A stretch of DNA of 64,000 nt from Anas platyrhynchos (taxonomy: Eukaryota > Chordata > Aves > Anseriformes > Anatidae): NCBI RefSeq assembly GCF_047663525.1, contig NC_092602.1:3169501-3233500 (forward strand), written 5' to 3'. Below the pieces are notes generated by a model. That model was not told the DNA's origin. It searched no databases and saw only the letters and a list, made by a program, of their open reading frames with translations. Made by a program: the position numbers and the translations under genes. Positions 1 to 11,975 of this stretch are shown piece after piece (position 1 is the first letter of the stretch; each line of letters opens with the position of its first letter).

Positions 1-141
1 ACATTGCTGAGTTTACATCTAAATTAAAGCTGGAGAGTGCACTGCGTGCAGCAAAGGCAGAAGAATTCAGTCTCAACAAAGAAAAGCAGGACCTCAGACT
101 GAGACTGAGAGAACTAATACTTGAAACAGATAAGCTGAAAG
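1..141 (+). CDS. CCDC62: CCDC62 coding exon (cut by window start)
   Basis: Reading from base 3 gives an uninterrupted coiled-coil segment (ESALRAAKAEE then NKEKQDLRLRLREL) up to an AAAG/GTAAAT donor at 142. It ends with one base of a split codon. The exon may begin before the window. Confidence 0.9.
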
Positions 142-3100
142 GTAAATGTTTATACCAGGCACCTCATTAAGTATGGACCAGCGTGATTTCTTTTCATGCT
201 GGGAAATACTATGTTTTGTTTTAAAGATGACCTCTGTGAAAAGATGAAAGAAAATAATAAACAGCAGGAAGAAATCATTCACCTCAAACAAGAAAATGTC
301 GTCTTGAAGAATGAACTTGCACTTAATGGTAAGTGCAGGCAGTTGGCTTTTCAAGCCTTGACTTTCAACAGATCAGAACCTTCTAGATGACAGCAGTTCA
401 CTGGAATCTGAGGGAGGCAGCTTTCTTGACATTTAATAAAGGTAGATGCCCTTCTGTGTTATTCTGTGAAAGCAGTACCTAGGACTTCTGCAGGGACAGT
501 TTATAAAACCTTGTAAAAGCACAAAGTTCACCAATGTGACGATGTGTGGAGGAGTAAATGGTTCAGAGGATTCTCTCTTGAGAATTTTTGAGACTTTCAT
601 GTCTCTTGTGGTATTAATACAATAAATGGGGGTGGTGTTCTTCCTTCTGAGTTAGGTTGCATAGAAGTTGGTGATATACTGAAAAGATGCAACATGCAAA
701 GTCTAGAGCTTAGGCCCTGTGAAATTACTAGCGTGTTCACTCCCTCCTGTGGGCAGCAAGCAGGTGTTGCTGTTGAAGCAGCAATATGTTCACAAATTCA
801 GTTTGGTACTTTGGTGCTCGGTATTTCCCAGCACTTACCTGTACAAGCCATGTTTTAGAATTAAGTACTAAGCTTCTTTTCCATGAAAGAATGTAAACAT
901 GGAAAAGTAAAATGTATCAATCAATGAAGTTGAATATTGCTACTAGTAAAACTAGATGCTGGTTTAGGTGAAAAGCCCGAAGAAAATACCTAATAAATCT
1001 GTGAGACAACTTACTGTGTTTTTGTTCAGAGGGAAAAGAGATCCCGTTGATCTTAAGAAAGTGCTTTTATTTTGTTTAGGTACTTGTTTCTACTGCTACA
1101 GACATGCATAAACAAATGTACTTGATTTGTGTCTATTCACTTAAAGTAAGTAACTTGAAAACTATATAACATGTTTTGAAACAGTTGAGAAAGCAAAGAG
1201 AAAGGATCAACTTCTTCAGTTTGCCAAGTCTAAACAAGTACGGACTGACACGGAGCTATCAAGTTTGCGACAGGTATGACCCCAGTTGTGCTTCTATTCT
1301 GAGATTATAAAGACGTTTTTCAGTAACATCAGATTTGCATAGAACAGTGTGAAAGTTAAAACTGTCTGTTCTTAAATAAGAAAGAAAAAAAAAATCACAT
1401 TTGCTGTTGCTGCCTTGTTGAGACACTGCCAAATGTTGATATTTTTTTTTTGTTTAAATTAAAAATCCTTGATACAAATCCTTGTATTTACACGGGCTTT
1501 TGGCCTCTATTGTGTAGTTGTATCTACTTAGTTCTGCAATGAGTAAACATCCCCGCAGCACCCTGGTGAGGTAACAGTTCATCAGTGTGTGTATAACCAG
1601 AAGGTGCTATGCTCCGAAGTCATCTGAAAGGCAGTGGGAGTTGGGTGTGCTGGCTCACGTGTGCCCAAGGTGAACTCCTGCAGCATAAAGGGCAGGGTGT
1701 ACCAAAAGAGCTTGCTTCAAGGGAGACTTAAACCCAGTGTGTTCACCTGCACTTATTTGATGTTTCCAAGGCACGTTCAATATTCTTTTATTGCAAATAA
1801 TTGATCAGTGTGTTATCTTTCAGGTTAGCTATACAAAACATTCCGTTCAGTGAAAACCAAAACTGCAGTCATCATTCCTTGTCCTGTAATTTTGCTTTGA
1901 ACAACATAATAACAACTTGTGCAGAGTACTGAATAGCAGTAATGATATTTTATTTTTGGTTCATTGTGGTTTAGTTACAGAAGACCACTCCAGTCCTGTA
2001 ATAAAAATACTGTTTATTTCAGAAAAATGTTTTTGTAAATACATGGAGAGAGAGTCCCTTAGATTTGGATGGCTTTGACAATAAATTGACTACAGATATG
2101 TAAAAATGGTTTGTTTAAAAACAAACGCACAAAATAACAATAAAAAAACCTGCACATACATTAAAAAAAAAAAAAGCTTATAAAAATATTTTGAGGATCT
2201 ATTTGGAATACCAGCAGTGTGTTAGTGCCTGACAGCAGCGTTCTTGCATTCCAGAACTTCATTAATGTGCCTTGCTATCTTTAAGCAGATCTATGTAAAA
2301 CAGCAGCGTGACTTGCAGTTTCTTCATGTCAACTTGGAGAACTCTCAGGAATTACGGCAAAAGCATGAAAAGGTGGCGTATGAAAGGAGGTACAGAACTC
2401 TTTTTTTTAATTATTTTTTTATTATTTTTTTATATATACTAATTTACTCTCCAGGAGACTTCACTGTTGAGACACAGTTGGCATTCTGAAATAGATGTGT
2501 GTTGTGTCAAGATGGCTTTGCTGGACTTGACCAGATATCCAGTGCAGTTGTCAGATAGCTGTTTTACGTGGTCAGGACAACATAAGAATCAGTCTCAGAA
2601 ATGAAATATTGTATGGAGGTCAGACAGTTCTTAATCTCTTTTAAAAACTGGAATATTCTGGTGGTATGGCTGTTAATCTGGCCCGCTATTCCACATTTGA
2701 AAAACAAAATTCAGTTTGCTTTCAGATTAGGAAATTGGTGCACACCCTGAAAGTTCAAACAAAATTATCAGTTGGGTAAAACATGAGGGAACTCTCAGAC
2801 TCTTTTTACAAAGTAACATGGTTAAATAGGGGCAGACTTCTGTTGGGTTTGGGCAGGATGCAGCTGCTTGTTAGTATATAAGCCACTGTAGAACCATGGC
2901 TACAGCCTCTAGTTAATGTATAGCTTTATCCAGACTAGTTACATATGCTCTTTAAATACAGTATTTCTGATTATTTCTTTTTCACACCACTGTAGCATAG
3001 GTACGGTGTTCCCTGCTCCTGAAAGTAACATCCAAACAGAGTCGGTTAGGACTGACGGTACCCACAGGGTATGCGAGGATCATGGAACTGCACAAGTTCC

Positions 3101-6100
3101 GAAAAGCAGGGTAGAAAACACCTCTGAGATGTGTGAAGTTGATAATAGACTGTTACTGGATGCATCAGGCTTGGAGAAAACTACATCAGCACGCTTAAAT
3201 CGGTGTCAAAAAGTTGTGAAAGGCTTGGCAGTGGAAGAAGAAGAAAAGCAGGATGTTGCATCAAGCTCTGATGAGCTAGACAGCAAGCTATTTTATGAGG
3301 CAAACAACACGAGGCTGTTGAGAAACAGGGAAATCTCTGAGAATGAAGTGGAAAGCAGAGACCAGCAAACTTTTGAGTCATCTTCACCTGAATATTGGCT
3401 TAACATCAATTCTTGTGTAGATTCGCAAAATACCTTGATCCAGAACGCCACATCTGACAAAGCTGATAATGAAAATAAAATCTGGGAAGAGAGAACTGGA
3501 ATTGTATTTGGTCAAAAAAGCAAAGAGACCTCTGTTGCAATTCACACATCTGAATCTGAGTCATTTAGTAGTAACTTCATTATTAAAAAAGATGCAAGGT
3601 GGAAGCCCGTATCAGATCCAGAATGGCTGAAGATTTTCAAACCTGTAAAAGGGAATGGAAGTAAATTGCAGAGAAAAGATTGCAACTGTCCCAAGACTGC
3701 AGAAGAGATGAAATATGCCAGTTCAAAAAGGTTATGTACTTGTTACATTTAAGAAGTAGACAGGGACAAACTAAAGTTATGTAGAAACTCGAGTGGACAA
3801 GCTCTCAATAATTTGTATTATTTCAGGGGATCTTTAAAGTAACTGCTGTTTTAAAATTAGACCAGCAACTTGAAAAGTAGCAAATTTGAAACAAGTTAAA
3901 ATAGCTGTAAGGTATCATTATTCTATTTTTATGCTGCATAACTCACCAAATAAACCAGTTGAAGAGAAAAATGCAGATTTTCAAAAATCTTTTGATTTTT
4001 GGAAATCCCAGATGTTACTTGTAAATCTGGTGGGTTCTGACTCAGTCCAGACGTGGACTTGTACAGTGACATTACTGTAAGGCAAGAAACAAACCCAGAT
4101 TTTGTGTGATGTTTTACTGACTGTGTTATTTCTGTTGAGAAATCACACAGTGGCTGGGCAAGAATGTAGGACATGGCTCTTCTGCACAGGCTGCTTTTCC
4201 TCGCTCAGGACAAGATTTAAAGGACAGCATCTTCGTTCGTGGGGCTTTCTCCCTGTGTTTATCCTGGGGGAGGAAAGCGGGACGTGTGGCTGGGGACAAG
4301 CAGAATGAGGTTTCTAATTCTGAGAAGTGTCAGAAAAATACTGAAGTGTCTCAGTGGCACTGGAAGGTGTCTAAAATATAAATGCTGCTTTGCAGTTATA
4401 GAAGTTGTTTTTATGCCTGCACAAGCAAGGGCATTCAGAGCTGTGACTGTTTCTATGGATTTTTAGTGCTGGTTCCTCTTCGTCCTTTTGAAAAAGTGAC
4501 TGGCTTTCCAGTTAACACTTCTGAAGTTTTCTGAAGATTTCTGAAGTTTTACAAAGCGACTTCAGAGCTGCTTTTTAGATGGGCGAAGAAGAGGTAGCTT
4601 TCCAGCTGATAGTTTGACATGTACAGTAAATGAACAGCTGTTTAAACCTGAAAAGAGTTTTAACCAGCAAGTCTGGCCCAATACCCAAACAATTTAATGT
4701 TATGGAAGGGAAGTATCTGATTGTACCAATGCTTTTATTCTATATTGCTTTTAAAACAAAAATACCATAGAAATCATTACTGCAATGAGACAGACTTCTT
4801 CAGAAACAAGGTGAATGAGCAGCTGCTGGAAAAAATAGTGCTGTCCTGGCACATTTCCATGCAGCTTAGCTGAGCTTCTTGTTGTGTTATTGACTGTCTT
4901 CATTTTCCACTGTCCACAAGTCATAAAACAAGACTTGCCCTTACGTCTACCCTCACCTCTCTGTATTTACTCTGTCCAGCAGCACAAATGACACATTGTC
5001 ACCCCTACAAATCTCTTCTGAGGCTGAGTCACTCAAACTGCTTTCGTTTTTTGACTCATCCTTAAGGGGATTTTAGGGGAGAAGGAAAAATTCAACCCAG
5101 GCAATGCAGGCAGAATGGATATCTGTCAGTACAGGAGGGCTGCTCCAGCTGTTTGGAGTTCGCTGAGCTATCAAGTTTTGATCCTAGGAGCTATGCTAGG
5201 AGAGACTGGAGATAGATTGACTCCAATGCCTGTTCTCCAACCATTGCTGATTCTGATTCGCCACCAAATACATTCTCACCCTGTAAATGGGAGGGAGGCT
5301 GTGGTATTGCAGTCCTCAGCATGGGCATCTTGTTTGGCTACTGCCATTAATGCCTTAACACAACATTCCTCCTAGGACTTGAATCTGGATCCTCCAGTTT
5401 CCCATTGCTGGCCTCATAGTGCTGATGATGTATTCTGTGTGTACGGAAGGGTGCTGGCACCTCCCTGTCAGCCCAGCAAATATTTTTGACATGAGTTCTT
5501 GAATTCTGGACAAGCCAACAAGCAGCCTATTAACTCTGCCAAATACCATAGCCAGCTGCAGGAGAGATCGTGAAGAGCTGTAAGGCAGGAATCCTTTCTG
5601 TGTGCTCTGGCTTAAGTGACTCCATTTACGTTGGACCAACATTTACTGGCTTGGGATGTTTATTTCAGTTCTGTTTTTAAAGACAGCAGTTACTTGTTCG
5701 GTGTGCCCCCGCAGGAATAAGCCACCCGTGCCTTCAGCCAGCTCCCTGCCTCAAAATCCAACCCGTTTCTCCCCGCTCCCTCCCAGCCTGTGCAGTCCTT
5801 CAAACCTGGCTGTGCTCATTGCCTTACCTCTGTGTCCTGCTGCGAGGCTGCTGCAGCTTGTTTTGTCACAGCTCTCCAGAGCCTGCTCTTGTCAGAAGCT
5901 CACAAACACGAGCTCCTCTTTTTTAAGAGCCTATTGTACCCCTGTGTTTTACAAGAGAAGTGGAATGAGACACAGCATACGGTTCTCAGCTGGCACCTCT
6001 CACAAGGGCTTTTTCTTAGATTGAGTGGCACTGAAAAATAAACCTTTTTGAGGCAGCCTTGCCAGGTATGGAATGGATTGCGCCACCGAAACAAGTATCT

Positions 6101-7955
6101 AAAGAATACTTAACCAAACATTGGGAATTTGAAAAGTCTTTTATTTAATGGATGTGTATTTAAGTAACTGATGCAGGCAGTGCTAGCAGTCATGTTTTGT
6201 TCAGAAGAGTGAGGAATATGGAGATGTTTTATTTGGGGAGATGGTTGCCATTTTATTTACTTTTTGAAAGCTTTATGAAGTGGAAATAGCAGCTGAAGAT
6301 GAAATGCGCTGCAGAGCTCAAACCTGCTAGAAGAATCCAGGGCACGTCTTTGAACACGCTGCAGACTGCATTCAGTCTGGGGGCCAGGTGATTTCAGGGA
6401 AAGATTTCTTACGTATATTTGGGCTGCTGCTGGGTTCCCGTACTGCTGGAGCAGATGAGCCAAAACAATTCCTAATGCGCTGCAGCCTTTGTTAGTTCTA
6501 GGCTTGATTTGTGATCAGTTGTTGCTGGAGCTGGCAGAGGGATGTGGGATGTTATGATAAAATTCTGATTTAAGCCACTGAAATTGAGAACTGTTTTTTT
6601 TTTTTGAAGGGTAGACTTCAATAAAGTTATCTTTTCATAGGGGAAAGTTGTGAGAAAGTTTCAATCCTTATACATGCATATTAAGGGTTACAGACCCTAT
6701 CAGGCAAGCTGGTGGTATTTGTAAGTCAGTGTTTTGACAATAATAATGTTCTGGGCCTGATTTGTTGCTTTAATTGACATTTAAATTGCTTTTCAGATAG
6801 TCCTAAATATACTCAGATACACCCAGTGCTAAATTAATATTTTTTTTTTTTGCTTTAAAACCTGGGGGAAGACTCATGCCAATAGCTTGTGTGCATCAAC
6901 TCCACTCTGAAATCATGGTCATGCAACTGAATTTGGGGTTTAATCGCGGTTTACCCAAAATGAACTTTAAATGTACTGTTTCCTCCTGTATTTGTAAATA
7001 AATATAAGAAAGCCTCTTTGGGAAAGCTCTCCTGTGATCTCCAAAGTGAGATAGTGGTGTTAAACATCTGAGATTCTCTTGAAAAAGTTCACCTACAAAT
7101 ATTAATTTGCCTAAGTGGTGATTTCAAAAAAAGAAGAAGAAAAAAGGAATAGTTTATGAGAGAAGGAACACCACCGGAGTAGTGGGAGGAAGTAGATACT
7201 GCCTTTTGTATGCTCTTTGGGATATTAAATACATATCCTAGCACACGGCAATATCTTCTTGAAATTGGTTGAATGTCAAACCCTTGTCCTCAGAGACTGA
7301 AGCTCATCTAGTGAAGATGTCAAACATGGAACAGCTCTGAGAAACAGAGTGATCTCACATGTTTGGTTTTCTTGGGTCGGGGCCCATAAATATTTATTTA
7401 TTTCTCTTTGCAAATTTAAAAAGAATTGTGATGCTGTTTCTGGCAATATCTTATTTTTCTATTTTTTTTTTAACAGTGAAGAAAATGTGGATCTGAATTC
7501 TTTTCACTCGGATTCTCCCCGTTGTTTGACGTCCACCCACAAAGGAGACAGACCTCAAAGATGTGAGAAGTTCTCTGATGCAAACTCCTCCTTGGACATC
7601 GGTAACCTTTCAGTGATTGAGCCAAAAAATAGATGCTGCAATCCTACCATCAACAAAGTCAGTACTTTATTGCAGAATGTGTTTTATTAATTTTATGAGG
7701 AATTATGACTGATTTTGAACTGAGACATTTTTTAATGGGAGTGATGATTCTTGCTGTTATAACTCTCTCATCTATTCTAGAAAGATGATTTCATAACTGC
7801 GGCTCGCTTTCTGTCTCCTCCAGGATGCCTGTTACCCCACAAGTAAGCTGCAGCGTGCATTGGCTGAGTCTCAACAGATGGTTGCTGATCTGGAGCTTAG
7901 CACTCTCCTCCACATGAGCCCTCGCTGCAGTCCAAACAGCAGCAGCATTAATACG
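1..7955 (+). CDS. CCDC62: CCDC62, coiled-coil domain containing 62 (3' part; 5' exons lie before the window)
   Basis: Seven exons join in frame: 1-141, 227-328, 1185-1273, 2289-2389, 2996-3730, 7477-7657 and 7824-7955, about 493 codons. Each intron has GT-AG ends and the phases agree (1,1,0,2,2,0). The first four exons give a Lys/Glu/Leu-rich coiled coil closely matching the remembered human protein (for example IYVKQQRDLQFL and LENSQEL). The large fifth exon is a poorly conserved, Ser/Glu-rich, probably disordered region ending in an EWLKIFKP block. The last exon carries PTSKLQRALAES and a nuclear-receptor-box-like LSTLL. Family knowledge: human CCDC62 is about 684 aa, testis-enriched, reported as an estrogen-receptor coactivator and cancer-testis antigen. 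HIP1R follows downstream on the same strand, as in human. The true C terminus is unresolved (see the candidate exons at 10875 and 11739). Confidence 0.93.
227..328 (+). CDS. CCDC62: CCDC62 coding exon
   Basis: The acceptor is TTTTAAAG at 219-226 and the donor GTAAGT at 329. The product is DDLCEKMKENNKQQEEIIHL and onward, an amphipathic coiled coil that aligns with the human protein. Both ends are phase 1. Confidence 0.9.
1185..1273 (+). CDS. CCDC62: CCDC62 coding exon
   Basis: The acceptor is GAAACAG and the donor GTATGA at 1274. It encodes VEKAKRKDQLLQFAKSKQ and the following Thr/Ser-rich LSSLRQ. It enters in phase 1 and leaves in phase 0. It is too short to show as a free-standing ORF but matches the family well. 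Confidence 0.9.
2289..2389 (+). CDS. CCDC62: CCDC62 coding exon
   Basis: The acceptor is TTTAAGCAG at 2280-2288 and the donor GTACAG at 2390. It encodes IYVKQQRDLQFLHVNLENSQ, the best conserved block of the protein, followed by ELRQKHEKVAYER. It ends in phase 2. Confidence 0.92.
2996..3730 (+). CDS. CCDC62: CCDC62 large central exon (low-complexity, acidic/serine-rich)
   Basis: The acceptor is CACTGTAG at 2988-2995. The frame is open for 735 bases and the exon is rich in Ser, Glu, Asp and Asn, as expected of a disordered segment. Near its end are EWLKIFKP and a Cys pair (DCNCPK), resembling the human region before the last exons. The donor at 3731 is GTTATG, a weak consensus, but it is the only nearby choice that keeps frame with the next exon. 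Confidence 0.87.
3731..7476 (+). other. CCDC62 intron (3.7 kb)
   Basis: AT-rich intron with short T and A tracts and only non-conserved short ORFs. A small direct repeat of TTCTGAAG occurs three times near 4519-4551. I see no exon with plausible splice signals and no recognisable transposon. Confidence 0.6.
7477..7657 (+). CDS. CCDC62: CCDC62 coding exon
   Basis: A long T tract and AACAG precede 7477. It encodes SEENVDLNSFHSDSPRC and a Ser/Asn-rich stretch. The donor is GTCAGT at 7658. It completes a codon left by the 3730 donor (phase 2) and leaves in phase 0. Confidence 0.85.
7824..7955 (+). CDS. CCDC62: CCDC62 penultimate-region exon with LxxLL motif
   Basis: The acceptor is CTCCTCCAG and the donor GTATTT at 7956. 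It encodes PTSKLQRALAESQQMVADLE then LSTLL (7896-7910), near-identical to the C-terminal region of human CCDC62. The LxxLL form is the classical nuclear-receptor interaction box, consistent with the coactivator role proposed for the family. Confidence 0.92.
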
Positions 7956-10874
7956 GTATTTGTTGCTCTTCTGTGACTAGATTTAGGTGACTGGGAAGAG
8001 TCACTGTGAACACTGTGCTTGACCTGTGCGACAACATTATAAGCAATATCCTCCTCATGCTTTGCTGCAGAGCAAACCCCTGCATTTCTTTGCATAAAAT
8101 GCTTGGATTTTTTTATAGGATTCTTTATGGCTCCTTAAGGTCGTGACAGGATTTGACTTTTGCATGTGTCTAAGCAGATGGAAGGAAGAAGGCATTTTGG
8201 AGCAAGCTGTAGGAGATCTAGAAAAAAGCGAGCACAAGTATGACTTGCACTCAGAACTGGTTTATTATGCTGGCTATATTTGTGGAAAGGAGGACAGTAC
8301 AGGAAATGGTGATACAGAGAATGGTTTTGTGTAGGAATATAAGCCTGACTCTCAGCATAAATAACCTTTGAATTTTTGTGGGTTAATAGTTTTAGTTCTT
8401 TCATTGCAGGGTCAGAGAGCATACTGAAGGGGCAAAGAACCCGTCTAACAGCTGTCACAGCAATGCGTTTTATGAACATGAACTCTGATAGGAGGTTTCT
8501 GTCCTGAGTATGTGAGCTACAGCAGTCATTGGAGAAGGAGGCACTTGTTTGTTTTCGTAAATAGCCTTAAGAATTTCTGCTTTGACAAGATTTGTAACAA
8601 AGGAGATTGTATCACTTGTCACTAGTGTTGATGTGTATCACAAAGGGAGAATTTGGGCTCCTAATGAGAAGGCTGCATGCTGAAACTTCAGCTGTGCTTT
8701 TCCTCTGAAAGTATTACCTCTCCCTAAAAATGTTGCACTCCTTGAGGCCTTAGATGAACTTGACCAGAACAATCTTACTCTAAGTACCGGAGAAACAAAA
8801 GTAATTCTGATAACATTGAGAACCAAAAAACCTTAGTTGTGCTGGGACTGGCTGACAGAGGATAAAGGTTGTGTGCCAGCATTTGCATAAACTGAAAGGA
8901 TATTTTGTTCAGAAGTTCATCTGCAGGATTTCATTCAGCCTGAAAGACGGCAGCAGTGTAGTCCTTTGCAAAGACTATCTTGTGGGATGGATTCCTGAAA
9001 AGCCCTCTGCAGAACAGTAGTTGCTTGTGGCTCTTGCCCAGCCCCATCAGATGTCTGGCTCCTGCTCTGATTGGCATGCCACAGCTCGGCTGAACCGGCC
9101 ATCCTTTAGGCGAGAGCACGACGCTGCTTTACAACCTGACACTGCGTTTTTCAGCTTGGGAATTGGCTTCTCCTTTGGAATGGCTGTTGCTTCGGCGGGT
9201 AGAAAATAAAGCACGCTCATATTTTCTGGCAAGGGTAGCTTCTGCACCACATCTGTAGAACTTTGATCTACTTTCGGAGCAGTTCTGGGCAAAAACTTGT
9301 CAAGCATGTTCTGGTTAATCTATGCAGGCTAACTAATCTCTGCTTAAAACCAGGTCTACCTGAGGCTGTTTTAAACTGCTCTTTAAAACACAATGCATGT
9401 AAAAAAATAACCCTTAAAATTTAATCAGTGAGAATTTGTGCCTGATGAATTCTGTGCCCTCTTTAGGGGAGGGGGGAGAAGAGGAGGGAAATAAAAAGTG
9501 TACCATTGCTGCCCGCCAGTTTGAATCTGGGACCTCTGTAATTCTTATTGTCCAAGTTCCTTGATTTCCATGTAGTGTTTTTGCATTACAATATAGACAA
9601 CAGAACTTGCAGAGACTCTTCACAGAACGCAGTTGTCTGGTGCAGAAGAAAGAGGTGCTAAGCTTCCGTTCTTTTCTCTATGATATTTTGTGAGTATGCT
9701 TTTTTTTTTTTCCCCACTTGATTTATTTTTGTTTGTTCTCATTATAAATGCATCTGCAATATTAATACAAGTCTCTGGGCTTCTGAGATGGGCCTGGCAC
9801 AAGATTCTAAGTGCACTGCTCTGAATGCATTTCCGATAAAACTCTTGTGAGTACTGTAGCAGCAAACACATACTAAGGCAGCCAGTAATTCCTTTAGTCA
9901 AATAATTAAACTTTTCTCAAGCATGTTTCTAACGCTTCCTGCTCAGAAAAAGGCTGGGCTGTCAGATCTTGCAGGTCCATTCCTGAGCCTGCAGCTTTTC
10001 TTGTACCTGCACACAGCTTATTGTAGTTGGAGTCCTTCTGTGTGTTACAGATAACAGGATCAAGGATATGAACATTGTTGAGTAAGAGATTGGGAAGTGT
10101 TTTTCAATGCCACGGCCAAGGGCTGTTTTAGCATATTGTTCCAGGGCTCAGATCTCCAAAAGTAGAATGTATTGAGTAGAGCTGTTTCTGAATATAAAAA
10201 AAAAAGCAGCCTTGCCCATACCAGATTGTTCTTCCTTTTCTAAATCAGGAAATTTCTCACTGTCTGATTATTTGTTCTACCAATGTGAGTTGGATGCTTG
10301 CAAGAGGCACCGTGTCGTCTGGTTCTGAGGACAAAAGGGTAACCAGATATGGTTAAAACACAGAAAACCACATGAAACTGAGTAACAGCTAGCAACAATG
10401 GGGGAAAGAAAAAAAAAAAAAAAAGGAAATCTTCCAGTGCTGACACAACCGCAGAGCGTGTCTGCAAAGGGAAATTATTACTCTGTAAGCTGGAGTGTGA
10501 AGCTGTGTGGCAGTGGCTTTCTAGTATTGGTTCTTCATGGGGACAGTGGGGGTGCTCTTATGCAATTTTGGGCCAGTGGAGGGCTCAGTTCTTTTCTCGG
10601 TATATTCAAACTGCACTCTGTGTCTCTTCTGTGGAGCTGAACCTTTCATGCCCCTGGGAAGTGGTGTTGGTTTACAGCACCCTGACGTTCTGCTGTTTCG
10701 GCAGGTATGCTCTGCATTAAGCGCAGAGACACTGAGTCTTCTCTCAAAGTGAGTTGGGTCTGCTTACTGCACGCTAATGGGGCTCTCAGAGGAAATGGAT
10801 GCTGAGTAGCTGGAATGCCCGGCCTCGCTGTGCTGTAATATTCCTGTGCAGAGATCTCTTCTTTTCCTATAAAG
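7956..10874 (+). other. CCDC62 3' region, intron
   Basis: Two acceptor-like sites (near 8177 and 8408) open only 21 and 5 codons in the phase required by the upstream exon, so they were not called as exons. The rest has short T-rich tracts and no recognisable element. Confidence 0.4.
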
Positions 10875-11014
10875 ATAAGCCCCAAGCTAAAAGAAGCAGG
10901 AGGGTTTGTAGATCGAAACCAGCGCTGTGACTTGCATCCTGAAACCACTGATGTTAAAAAGTTTCAGGAGCAAATCCCCAAAATTGCTGAGCACCGTGCT
11001 GATGCAGCAAAGTG
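10875..11014 (+). CDS. CCDC62: Candidate CCDC62 downstream exon
   Basis: After a TATAAAG acceptor a frame opens in the needed phase 0 (starting ISPKLKEAGGFVDRNQ) and runs 140 bases to a strong GTG/GTAAGC donor, leaving two bases (TG). Joining to the natural acceptor at 11738 would make the split codon TGA and end the protein. Supported only by splice sites and phase; I do not recognise the peptide in human CCDC62. It may be an alternative or lineage-specific end. Confidence 0.4.
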
Positions 11015-11738
11015 GTAAGCACATGCTTAGCCTACAGAAATAATCTCATTTGCTTCAAGTGAGAAAGAACTGATGGAACAAACGTACCCACAATTCACTG
11101 TAAATCCATGACCAGGTTTAGTGACTCTGCAAGTCACTGGCTGCTGAATAAATCTTAATTTTTTTTCTCTTAATAAAAGGCATTGAATCAACTGTGATGA
11201 GTTAAAAACAAAGCAGCTTTTGCAGGTTCAGAAGTAACTAACGTGTTCATGTAATTTCGTATTGAAAAGTGATGGAATTTCTTTTTTGTTGATTGCTTTC
11301 AAGTCACTTGATGGCAGGTGCAGTGCTAAACATTAGGTTAATTTCCTGCTGACAGTGATTTAGCCATTTTCACCGGTCAGTCATTTTCTCTTCAGAGAGA
11401 AACTGAGCTGGGGAGAGCTGAAGAGCCACACAAAGGAGGAAAGCATTGGGAAAAAAAGGATCTGTTTGGTTTTGGACAGCGTACTGTGTGCCACTTCTTG
11501 TTAACTGTGACTCAGTGGCAGGCCAAGGGCACAAAGATCACTCCTTTTTGCAAAACGAAATTAAAACATTTTATTTCATAACACGCGAGTGGTATCCCTG
11601 AGACTGTTGTCCTTCTGTGAAGCACTTCATTTACAAATCTGTCTCCTCTTTATATTTTTATTGTATTTTTTGGTCTGTCTTCAGTATGAAAATGTATATA
11701 GTAAATTGACGTATATGTGATTGCTTAATATATTTCAG

Positions 11739-11901
11739 AGGAAATAAAAGCCTTCTGTCTTTTAATACAAATCTTCAATTTTCTACAGTGGATGAAGACA
11801 TTTCCATTATAGAATTATTTTTGAGAACTGAAGATCAGCAGCCCATCAGCTACAATGGAAAGTTACCTAACTTTTTTTTTGATAGTTCTATGAGTGTTTG
11901 A
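11739..11901 (+). CDS. CCDC62: Candidate CCDC62 terminal exon (open frame to TGA at 11899-11901)
   Basis: An acceptor-like TATTTCAG ends at 11738. One frame is open to 11901 and looks protein-like (STVDEDISIIELFLRTEDQQ, ending SSMSV), with AATAAA 54 bases after the stop. That frame is reached only if splicing uses the AG at 11749-11750 or an exon I have not found. With the 11738 acceptor this stretch is 3' UTR. The call is a terminal exon of uncertain coding content. Confidence 0.35.
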
Positions 11902-11954
11902 AAGACTCACAAGTAGCAAAAGATGTGACTACGCTGGAATACATTTCAACTTGA

Positions 11955-11960
11955 AATAAA
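11955..11960 (+). terminator. CCDC62: Probable CCDC62 poly(A) signal
   Basis: Canonical AATAAA lies 54 bases after the TGA at 11899-11901, in the expected place for the 3' end of CCDC62 and before the CR1 and the HIP1R promoter. Confidence 0.45.
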
Positions 11961-11975
11961 ACATACAATGATGCC

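Noticed and set aside
8143-8334. 63-codon plus-strand ORF after the last clear CCDC62 exon
   Set aside because: No resemblance to CCDC62. An acceptor at its middle gives only 21 codons in the required phase before a stop.
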